Below, piece after piece: positions 21,705 through 31,489 of a DNA stretch of 64,000 nucleotides. This DNA is from Beverwykella pulmonaria (lineage: Eukaryota > Ascomycota > Dothideomycetes > Pleosporales > Melanommataceae), in assembly GCA_001599595.1 (NCBI GenBank), contig BCHH01000009.1, positions 546,099 to 610,098 of the forward strand, given 5' to 3'. Each line of letters begins with the position of its first letter. The first letter of the stretch is position 1. The notes beneath the pieces were generated by a model, which saw only the letters and a list, made by a program, of their open reading frames with translations, was not told the origin of the DNA and made no database searches. A program made the translations under genes and the position numbers.

Positions 21705-23676
21705 TCACACATCCACACTCACGACCCCTACCTTTCGGCTCTCCCTATCCAGCACCTTCCCCACGCCCTCAAACCTCTCCCTCAGCCGTACTACAAACGG
21801 TACGGGACTCCGCCCACTCTTCCCATCATACTCTTTCAAATCGATTGGCTTCCCCGGAATCTCCTCCATGTCAAATGCCCACAGCATTCTTGAGATGGCG
21901 AGCCAGATCTCGCGTTCTGCCACTAGCATGCCGGGGCAAATGCGGCGGCCGGCGCCGAACATCCAGTGATCGCGTGCGTAGGGATCAGTGAGGTTCGCGG
22001 AGGCGGAGGAGAGGAGGGGGTCGGTGATGTAGCGGTCTGGCTGTGCGAAGTATTAGCATTTGTACGGAAGTGGGAGATAGGAAGGGACGAAAAGGCGCTT
22101 TAGAGAAGCAGACGTACATCAAACTCCATAGACCGTTTCCAGCTCCCCTCATCATGATGCATACTCCACGTATTCAGTACCACCACCGTCCCCTTCGGAA
22201 TCTTCATCCCCTCATACAAGAAGTCCTCGCTCGCTACATGTGGCGTTCCCAGCCAAAACGGATTATGGCATCGCTCGACTTCCTTGATAATAGCATGACA
22301 ATACGGTAAATCCTTTTCATCCTCTACGGTTGGCAACCTCTCGCGTCCAACTACACGATCGAGCTCTTCCTGGGCTTTACGCTGAATCTCAGGGTATGCG
22401 GGGATCAAGGCACTAAACCATTGCATTATCGATGCTGTAGTTTCGACGCCGCCTAGCATTTGTCAGCTGGAAAAGACGAAAAAGTTTCATAGTGCAAACA
22501 TACCAATCATGAAGGCAGAGGCCAAGATTGACATGTCGAGGTGATCGAGGTCTTCCGAGACGCGGAGCTCGAGCATGGTTTTCGCAAGGCAATCGGGGAC
22601 GGGATCGCGGGATTGCATTCTCGCATCGATGTCGCGGATGAACCCGCCATATGTGTCTACTAATCCACTATGCAGTCTTTGGCCTCGAAATTTCATACTC
22701 CATGGCAAGCACTTTTGTATCCAAGCGGGCATGAAGTCAACTAGGTTTGACATGGGTCCCGTGGTGTTCATGAATTCACGCGAGAGATGCAAAGCCTGCT
22801 TGACGAGCGGGTGGTGGATGCTATCTGTGCGCATGCCGAAGGTGATGGTAGTCATATTATTGAGTGAGCAGCGACCGGCGTACGTTTGTGGGTTGATGTG
22901 TACAGTTCCATCCTTGCTGTCGGTGTACAAAGCTTTGATCATATCGGTGGCTTCGAAGTCGAGAACAGGGGTGTAGCGGTCGACGGCTTTTTGAGAGAGC
23001 CAGATAGTTGCAATGCGGCGGTGCTTCCTCCTATGCATAGAAATCAGTTCCACACTGCCACGAGGCGTTTGTAAAGAACTGGGAATTGGACGCACCAACG
23101 ATCATTGTATGGCGTCGCAGTGATACCTCGGCCTGCGAACACAGTCTGGCTCTTCACAAACATTTCCTTTCTGTCCGAGAAGACAGCCCCATTGGTGACC
23201 ATGAGATCCTTCGCGATACCTGGATCAGAAACGATGACGAAGAGTTGGTTGCCGAGAGATACTGAGTAAATCGGGCCGTATATGCGCGCCCAACGGTCGA
23301 GCGTGAGCTCTGGATAGTTGGTTAACATGGGGAAGGAGCCTGTTTAATCTTTTAGGACAACAAATACTTTTGGCTGTGAGTGGAGTGAGCTATGGAATAA
23401 CGTACCCAGGATCGGAAAGCCCCAAGGGCCTTTTGGGATACCATTCTTCTGGAACGCCAGGCGAGCTAGGCTAACCAACCACAGCCATACAACATTGAAG
23501 ATAACGATTGTCAGAACGGTAACAATAGCGATCGAATGCTCGTCGACAAATCTGTAGCCGGCACCGGGAATCGAGGTTGGGAGTTCTTGCAGAGCCGGAA
23601 GGAACCGGTGCACTTGTTCCTGGGCCATCTCAGTGGCATTGTGCGCCAGCTCGGAGATGTTGTACAACCAAGTCAT
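21705..23676 (-). CDS. Cytochrome P450 monooxygenase (CYP620/O-methylsterigmatocystin-oxidoreductase-like)
   Basis: Five exons on the minus strand: 23676-23406, 23339-23096, 23030-22504, 22452-22118 and 22040-21705, giving 570 residues. All four introns (51-77 bp) keep frame. An N-terminal membrane anchor (SIAIVTVLTIVIFNVVWLWL) is preceded by an unusually long luminal segment of about 45 residues. Motifs: GIPKGPWGFPILG hinge, the helix C motif WRKHRR, I-helix GGVETTAS, ExxR as EVER, and the heme loop FGAGRRICPG with Cys494. It is bound to the endoplasmic reticulum and needs a P450 reductase. The layout resembles multi-product fungal P450s of the OrdA type, but no pathway partners are next to it. 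The subfamily label is a guess. Confidence 0.88.
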
Positions 23677-24982
23677 TGGTGCAAATGAAGATGAGTTCTG
23701 TGGTGAGAAGTTTTGGCACACACTTGTATTGTATGTTGAACTTGAGGAAAGCAAGAGGTAGAAATGATCTCCAACTCGGGAGGACGCCAAGCAAGCGACA
23801 AACAGGGAAGGAGCGGAGAAAGGGGGGCCGACTAATAGAGAACCAACGAAAACTTCGATGTAGTTCCTGCCGCGTGTGAAGACGCTAAAATAAAGTGTTC
23901 GTTGGCTTTTTCGTCGATAGAAGGTGACAGGAAATGAAATCGGTCCTCAAAACAGTTACTAGTCAAGACGTTTGCTCAGACTCGAGAGGTCTGGCAAACA
24001 CACCATTACCCAATCAAAGATATTCACGGAAAGCCTAATCTAAGGTCGTCCACAAAGCAATACAGCGTCGAGCCAAGGTGAGGAAGGAGGCGGAAGTGAG
24101 AAGTGAAATCACAAGCACGAGTAGAAACGCGGGATGAAATTAGGTACAACTGAACCTCACTGCTCAAGACGCAGTGGTTAAGCAAACCCAGAGCAACCCG
24201 ATCTTTCCAACCGGCGAAACGTAGAAGTGATAAAGAAGTAGAAGAAGGAAGCAAGAATCGAAATTATATATGCGACATAGCAGAACTTTGGGTAAATAAT
24301 CGCGAGCCATTCGTCTCTTGGCAACACACCGCACGTGGCGGCGGGTTGCTCAGGAGCTCTCACCGACACATTAAGGAACCGCTCCAGGCGTCAACTTGAA
24401 ACTTCTTTTAAGATGGCGAAGCAGATGCCAGAACGGAGATTCATATTACTGTCATACTATGTACCGGAACCCCGACAATGGAGTTTAGTGAGGCAGAAGA
24501 ACGATTGGTACATATTGGTACTTTCTGGAAGTGACTAATCCTGACAAAAGTGACATTGTACGACGTGGAGTCCAATCTAAAAGAAGGACTCGGGGGTCGG
24601 TTGCTTCATATCCTGCATGGTCGCTAGGGTCTGGCTCGTCTTTCCCGCCGCCCGAACGACCAATGTAATAGCTTTGTATGCATAATATGAGGGACTGCTG
24701 AGGCATACAAGATATGACCCTAATCTTCCCTTTGGCGTATACAAAACAAAAAAGATAGAACCCAAGGGACCCTTCTCACTCTTTTTAAGAGTTGTGGTGG
24801 CACGGCTTTTCAGCCTCCCAAATATATGCCGAAGTTCCGAACCCGCCACCCCTGTTCGGCATCGAGATGAAGCGACCACTCAGCGTGGAAGAATTGAGAG
24901 TTCGATGTCGCATATTGCTGTGCCCCACGAAAACCTTTCGCCCTTGCGGCGTTTTCCGACGGCACGCTGGGTGATTCTATAA
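23677..24982. other. Intergenic region
   Basis: P450 promoter and 3' flank of the HPP-family gene. Short frames only. Confidence 0.4.
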
Positions 24983-25790
24983 TCACACGCTTTGCGGGTC
25001 GCGCATCTCAGGCGGACTTTGGCGCTGCGGATCTTTCTGCTCGGCCGCCTCGGAAGGAGGCGTGCGGTGCCGATGCTGCCCCGACTGAGGCTCTTGCAGA
25101 GGAGGAATTGGGGCAATCCAGAACTTGGGGTACTGGCGCTGGATGTTGTTGACCAGAAGGGCGCTCACAAGTACGAGGGCCGAGGAGAGCAGAACCACAG
25201 GCAGAAAGTACCACTTTAGCGCCCAGATGGTGGGGTCAATGCACGGTAGCAACGCTGTTGCACCCGCAGGAGGGTGCGTGGTCTTTGTTACATGCATAAC
25301 AACCAGGGCGATGGCAGTCGCGAGGGAAGCGGCGACCCATTGGAGGTGCGGTGCGACGTCGGCGGCCAAGTCGAAGCCGAAAATGACGGCAACGATGATG
25401 CCGACGAGAGCGCTGAAGAAGTGGCCGAAAATGAGAGCACGAGGCTGAGCCAGTGGGACATCTATGGCCCCGTAGCAGAGAATTGCGGATGCTCCCTTGA
25501 TGCGCGTGAGCGACAGCGGACTAAGAAGGGAGGCCGCCACTACGTACGTATGAGGCCACAATGGAGGGCACATTGCGGCTCGTAAAGTACGCCGTGTGTC
25601 CGAACACGGCGAAGAGGGTGGCGAGCCCCCCAAAGGCGCCAATGAAGCCCCATAGGTATACGATGTACGTGGGCGAGGGCGGAAGTTTTTGGTTGCGGTA
25701 TCCGAGGAAGCGACTGAGTGGTACCGGCAGGGTAGCCAGCGCGCGCTGGACGTGGCGCTCAGCAAGCACGAAGGGATCTGAGTACGGCAT
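24983..25790 (-). CDS. HPP-family integral membrane protein
   Basis: Two exons, 25790-25548 and 25495-24983, separated by a 52-bp intron; 250 residues. It has four to five membrane segments and the family hallmark TKTTHPPAGATALLP. Upstream is GASAILCYGAIDVPLAQPRALIFGHFFSALVG, which is the most conserved HPP region. The hydrophilic C-terminal tail is Gln/Pro/Arg-rich. HPP proteins are found in bacteria, plants and fungi; plant members move nitrite across the plastid membrane, but the role of fungal ones is not established. I chose the ATG at 25790 because the frame upstream is proline-rich and unlike the family. Confidence 0.85.
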
Positions 25791-27780
25791 CTTGAGTGGC
25801 GCGTGTGGAGGGGGCGTGAAGGAGAGAGGATGCGTGGGTTGCACGCGAGAGGGAGGAATGTGGAGTGGAAACGAAGAGTGCCGATGCAACCATAGAAAAA
25901 AGCGGGTACAACGAGAATGTTAGTGCCTTCCTAGGTAAGGAAATAACGAAGACTTGGCACTGCAACAAATAACTTGGGACTCGAGCGAACACCTGTAATG
26001 TTACACCGGCACCGTGGCCGCTTGTATGCAAACTGAAGTGCATTCGGGCAATACCTGCATTAGCCTGAAGTAGTTACGTAAGCGGAGGTTTCCGCATTGT
26101 TGTGGAAAAGAATTGTATAACAGAGGGTCTTGTCCAGGGAAAATCCAGCGCACAGGGTTTGGGTTGCAAGAGCGAAAGTTCTACGAAAATGACAAGGGCC
26201 TAACTTGTGGCGGAGAAAAGTGAAGATAGACAGAAAAAACGAGGTATAAGTGAACGAATAGTGAGCTTTATGAGACGGAAGAGCAATATCGCAAAATAAA
26301 AACAAAAACAAAACCCAGCTACAGCGACTAGAGTACTCGTTGCTACCTTTGAAGAGGATCAAATGTGTAGTGACAAGGGAACAATGGGAATAGAGGTCGG
26401 TAACCATTAGTCTTACAGTAGTCGATGCGCGTGTCGGCACGGAATCTGCCATCACTTCTATGAAAACGAGTGCGTTCATCCTTCGCCCAAGGACTGTGAG
26501 CGCTGTGACATTTTCCCCTGATGTCAAAGAGATGAAGGAGCAAGCGGGGATATAGTGGAAGACCGTGCTGAGCGGATAGGTGTATGAACGATTTGAAGGA
26601 ACCTGCTTAGACAAGGAGGGTCAGGACAATGAGAATGTTTGGAAATCCCAGAACAGTACGTTAACGTTCCAAAAAGGTGTCAACTTGCCTCATGCAAGCA
26701 AAAGCAACATCAAATATGCCCACGAAGATAACGAGGAGACCCAATCGCCGCACATGTCATGTCCAGCAACCAGCTGGAGTGATATAGGAACGTTGTCTTG
26801 CGGCGTCATTTAGGTATAACGACGAAGACGCATAGGCTGCAGGCCTTGGACCGACAATATCGAGAAAAGGCTTCCGATAGCGCATGCAGTCCAGCAAGAA
26901 CGGCTTGTAAGCCAAGCGATGAATATATAGCCTGAAATATTACGCCGGCATACGCCGAGTATCCGCATACAAGGCTCTTGTCGTCTGGCTGGAAGACATG
27001 CTGTTCCGTGTCTGCCTCCCCTTGGCTTCTTCTCCGAGGGGTCATTATGAAGCATACCATGTTTTATGATATCTTTACATAGTCGAGTATGATTTTGGGA
27101 ACCCTCTTCTTCTAATCCTAGCACAATTGGCTTCGTTCGAGGAAAGGGGAGGGTTGCCAGTGTCAAGTCGTGGCGTCGTGTGGTGGAGGCTCATCGAGGG
27201 TATCGGTAAGACTCGAAGGGGTCGGTCGCACTACAAGAATCAGTATACGTGCCATATCTGTGTGGGAGTCAGCAGGTCATAGATCACGATCATGTTTTCT
27301 CTGTGATTGACGTGTGGTGTGGAGATACTGTTCACCTCCCATCTGATGCGCACGCGGACTATGGGACTCGACCGAGCTCGCGAGCTTGAGCTTACCAGGA
27401 GGGTGCAAGCGTGGAGGTGTTATTTTGCGAACTATTGCTATTGGTATTGCGCCGTAACGGCGGGACATCTGCTCGTCCCCAGCGAGGTCACCAAGGAATC
27501 GTGTGAGGATTGAAGATGTTCGTATTGATTGAAACCGGCCTCTTCCGCGCTACCGGTAAGGCGGAACTAAGGCGGAATATTCCGCAAGATTCCATTCCAT
27601 CAACACCTTATGGTCTTCACCTCAATCCCCCGTTTCCCTGTAACAGGGCCCTTTAAGAATACTATTACTCACAAGAACGTCGTCCGCTAGAGCTCAGGAA
27701 TGAACCAACTCATGCATTGGATCGCGCAATTCCGCTGGTTTCGGGTTTGGTGGCAGCTCGCTCAGAAGCACTCGCTTGCC
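25791..27780. other. Long intergenic region (2 kb)
   Basis: One 184-codon open frame (26060-26614, minus) and others around 26810-27166 have no recognisable domain, splice signals or codon bias; I do not call them genes. A perfect 14-bp palindrome at 27572-27585 is listed separately. Confidence 0.45.
27572..27585. promoter_or_regulatory. Perfect palindrome with CGG-N6-CCG spacing
   Basis: The string GCGGAATATTCCGC is its own reverse complement. The CGG half sites are inverted with 6 bp between them, the arrangement bound by some Zn2Cys6 binuclear-cluster activators (Ppr1 type in yeast). A further GCGGAAC half copy lies just upstream at 27560-27566. It sits 3' of the nearest gene fragment, so a regulatory role is unproven. 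Confidence 0.25.
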
Positions 27781-28065
27781 CTAGAGTAACATTCCAAGCG
27801 CGATGAGGAGAGGCACTCCAAGTCCAACGCCTAAACCTATTTATGAGTTCTTACTAACATCAGTAGGTTCTGGTAGCGCGCATTGTGTGGTACTCGCGGC
27901 TGTGTTTGTGGAGGATTGTACTGATGAGGACAATGCCAGAGATCCATAGGAAGAGAAGCCAATGGCCCCTGAGCTCGAAGGTCGCTGGCCGAGAAAGTAG
28001 TTGGTAGCATTTTGAATTGTGAGTGTCGTGCCGCAACAGCTGTCGATACCTTGGAGGGGACCACA
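27781..28065 (-). pseudogene. 3' exons of a surface-anchored secreted protein, 5' part not found
   Basis: Two exons fit well on the minus strand: 28065-27894 and 27836-27781, with a 57-bp GT-AG intron. The first starts after a strong CAG acceptor and encodes a Cys-containing end (LQGIDSCCGTT) and a Ser/Thr-rich stalk. The second encodes GVGLGVPLLIALGMLL and stops, which is the typical C-terminal membrane anchor of fungal Ser/Thr-rich surface proteins. Upstream of 28065 I cannot find a signal-peptide exon in frame. It may be a truncated remnant, or the first exon lies where I fail to see it. Confidence 0.4.
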
Positions 28066-28556
28066 CTGCAGAAATGCCATGCGTCATCCTTCTTGCCGCA
28101 CAAGGCTGCGTTGCAAGTGAGAGCGGATCTATATTTTAGGGCAAGGTTGATAGTATGCAAGGTTACATTACAACATTACAAAGCTCGGCCGAGATACTCT
28201 TTCTACCGCCCCGAATACTAGCCGAAAGTAGTATCATGATGTTTTCATCCGCCCAACTTTTTAACCTAGTGATGTCAACGCTTTGTCTATTTCTCCCTCC
28301 AACAAACCTTTTCAGCTCTACATCTCCACATCTCCACATCTCCAACGGAGCTTTTTCGACACCCTTCATCTCCCCATATTAGATTCCTGACCCTAATATT
28401 GTCTACTGCTTGGCCGTTGCGCCTTCTCTTTCCACCCGATCCCTCTGCCGTCACTCCTACACCAGCTTCGTGCACCTGCTGGTGCTCGCATCTGCTCTCC
28501 ACTCCTCCTTTCTACCCCATTTATTACGCCTACTGCCCGTCGTCCTATCAACCGCC
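28066..28556. other. Intergenic region and promoter of the effector-like gene
   Basis: Pyrimidine-rich tracts between 28290 and 28550, typical of fungal core promoters. The frame of the downstream gene is open from 28383 without an ATG (see findings). Confidence 0.45.
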
Positions 28557-31327
28557 ATGGATGCAAGCGACATAAAACCCCCAGAGAAATGGAGTGTGGA
28601 CGAGCTTATGGAGTGGATCGAACAAAAGCGACATGGCCTACTCACTGAGGATGATCGCAAGACATTTATAATGAACTACATCTCCGGGGACACTTTCTTG
28701 CATGACGGCAACCGGGAATTCTTCAAAGAATGCGGATTAACCCCCGGGAAGGCCGTGATTCTCGCGAGATTGTCGACGGCGCTCGCAAAAGAGAGTAAGT
28801 TACTGCCTTTTCATGTCATGTATACTACTAGGCTAACAAGGTCACAGGAAACATACAGCAGGCCGGAGATGCGGAGATGTCTAATACCGCTTCCTTGGAC
28901 TATAACAAGCGCTTCTCTATAGATGATTACGGGCAATCTTCCGGGCAGGCCATAATGTTCGCGGCGAGCGTGGTTAGGGAGCTCATGAAAGTGGACAGTA
29001 AGTTACTATCTTTCATGTCATACATACCACGTAGATATCAAGCTAACAGAGTTACAGCGACCGCTGGTATAAAGAGTAAGTTTACTATCTTTATCTATAC
29101 ACACTATTGCAAACTAACAAGGTCACAGGAAACATACAGCAGGCTGGAGATGCGGGCATGCCTGACCCCGCTTCCAAAAAGCCGCGTCTTGAGAGTGACC
29201 TTAAACAGTTAGCAAAAACGGCTTGCCATGTGAGGAAGCTCATTCGGCAGAAAATTAAAGAGCTCAACCAGATCGAAGACCCCAACCAGACCGAAGACCA
29301 CAACCAGACCGAAGACCACAACCAGACCGAAGACACCAACCAATCATCCATCATTTCGCCTTCCGATGACACTATTCCACTCTGGAAAAGCCTTCTGCCG
29401 CCTTTCGAACACGTCGTTCCGAACTCTAATTCTGCCAAGAAATTTTCTGATCCCACCTTTGACGTTGAATTGCCCTTCCCTTCCGTCACTAGTGCGAAGC
29501 CACAGAGATTCAAAGTTGACAATGGGAGTTGGATATATATGGGGCGAGAGAAGTTTGCAAAACTTATAAACGAGTTCAAGAACGTCTATATGGCGAGTAA
29601 CTTTTGTGCTCTCTCTGTCCATGGGACTAGCGGCTATGGAAAGTCTCATCTTTTGGCCGCCTTCGTCTGTTTGCTGGCAGCTGGGAAAACAAAGGTTGTG
29701 TATATCCCTGATTGTGGAACACTTCTAAGCCGCCCAGACGGGTATATGAGAGACGCGATGTTGTTTGCCTGGGCGGACGATCCGAGTATGCAGCAGACTA
29801 TCATGACGCTATACGACGACAAACTGATACAGCGATTCTTCGAGACACAATCAATAGAAAAGGATATTGTTTTTGTCATCGATCAACTCAACGCTCTAGA
29901 GATCAAAAAGGGTGACAACGAATCTATTATCAAGAAGAAGTCAGACCTATATCTATGGTTAGATGGTTTAGTGAAGTTAACAAAAGGAATTCTCAGCTCA
30001 TCAGCAAATAACCACACGATGCTTATAGGGGAGAAGAAACAGAATAATACCACAATAATGTATGCCTACGGAGGCCTGAGTGAGGTAAGCGTTAAGCGTA
30101 ATAATTCGTTTGTAAAGAAGACAATGCTAACTATAATTTAGAAGGAAATGGAGAGCTGGTGGAAGCGGAAACAAATGGTCAAGCTAGCGCGCGACAAGAA
30201 GGTTGAAGTCGAAGACTTCACCGGCTGCATCCCGCTATTATTAGACAAGTGCATTGTAAATGGCAAGATCAGCCTGAACACTCCATACTTTCAGGATTTT
30301 AGCAGAGAGGTTACTCAGTTCGAGTTGGACCTCCAGGCGGCTCTTTCCCCAGAGGATTTGTGCACGTATGATATACTTATTCTACTTAAATAACCTCACT
30401 AACATGCATAGGCACTACTTCTATATGAAGGCTTGTATTTATGGCCAGCGTGTTTCAAAGCGGTCAAAGAACATACCAACGCTCATTGATCATCGGTATT
30501 TTTACGACGAAGATGACGAAACAAGCATGAGCCCTGTGGCGCACTATTCATGTGGTATAGCCCGCAATGCTATAAGTGGGAAACTACTAAAGAACAGATT
30601 GACATTCGACGATTCTAGCAACCTATCATCGTTGCCCGACTTCGCCAAAAACCCATCTATGGCTGGGTTTATAATAGAGCACGCTCTCTTGGTATGGATT
30701 GCGAAATTTGGCTTTTCACCTATAAAAGGGCTTGAAAAGTCAATGGACACGATCACTTTCTCGGACACGATCCCAAGGTTCGACACCACTAAGAAGGGTC
30801 CTGTGCTTTATGTACCCGAATCGTATAATTTCCGGTGCATTAATGCGATTATAGTCCGGATCGGCGACGAAAATTCGAAAAAACAGAAACTGTGGGTGTA
30901 TCCTCTTCAAGTCACACTAGGACCAGAGAACCATGCGGATTCTCGAACAAAATTCTTCACCGAATGGACTAATTGGACTCAACGTCTTGACAAATTTGAC
31001 GTAGTGCCAGAGTTCGTATGGATAACCCCCAACGCTTGGAAAAAAAAAAAAAATCACGGGGAAGCTAACGGACTACCCGCTCATGCGGAGAATCGTGTTT
31101 CAATCAACGAAGTTAGTGAGAAAATCTGGCAGTCGTACGTAAAAGTCAAGCCACATGATCAAACTCCGAACCAAAATCCCGCAAGCGATACAACTAACTA
31201 CTGGACAAAGAAAGTATCAGAACTTAAAGAGGAGCTAACGAAACGGGGGATCGTAGCCGATGGAAAGAAAGCGGACTTAGTCACTCGTCTTCTACAAGAC
31301 GACAATAAGTACGGTGGAGGCGCATAA
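28557..31327 (+). CDS. Crinkler-RHS-type effector-like protein: SAM header, P-loop NTPase, REase-fold domain, SAP domain
   Basis: Six exons (28557-28794, 28848-28997, 29058-29075, 29129-30084, 30142-30365, 30412-31327) make 833 residues; every junction keeps frame. The ATG lies in a good context (accgccATGg). Residues 9-80 look like a SAM domain (KWSVDELMEWIEQ ... FFKECGL). A charged linker with hexapeptide repeats follows (182-207). The NTPase has Walker A GTSGYGKS (301-308) and Walker B VFVID (Asp387). The C-terminal region has Glu618 in a helix, INAII at 672-676 and LQVTLG near 694-699, the pattern of the restriction-endonuclease-fold domain of Crinkler/RHS effectors. A SAP DNA-binding motif closes the protein (about 797-828). 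It probably acts in a nucleus on DNA or chromatin. No classical signal peptide is seen. The domain calls are from pattern recognition, not a search. Confidence 0.7.
29266..29343 (+). repeat. 18-bp tandem repeat in coding exon 4
   Basis: About 4.3 copies of an 18-bp unit (consensus aaccagaccgaagaccac), encoding the repeated hexapeptide NQTEDH in the linker before the NTPase domain. The last two full copies are nearly identical, so copy number is probably variable between strains. The unit is a multiple of three, so gain or loss would not shift the frame. Confidence 0.85.
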
Positions 31328-31455
31328 CGGGGAGCATGGCGAGGAGCATGGCGAGGGGCTTGAAGAGAGGAGCATGACGAGGGGCATAACAAGGGGTATG
31401 ACAAGGAGCATGAAGAGAGGAGCACGATGAGGATCACGGCGGAGAGCAAGAGGGT
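31325..31455 (+). repeat. Degenerate purine-rich tandem repeat
   Basis: Starts at the stop codon of the effector-like gene. Irregular units resembling gaggagcatgacgagg recur about eight times with variation (agcatggcgagg, ggcataacaagg and the like). The strand is almost free of long pyrimidine runs. It lies within the expected 3' UTR. Confidence 0.7.
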
Positions 31456-31489
31456 TAGACGATACAGTCGAGGAAGCAAGTCTGACGAA

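Noticed and set aside
26060..26614. 184-codon open frame on the minus strand
   Set aside because: Composition is unlike the real genes here, there is no family resemblance, no promoter or intron signals, and it is probably chance.
26805..27166. 118-codon minus-strand frame
   Set aside because: Overlaps another frame in the same interval, and no motif or codon bias is visible.
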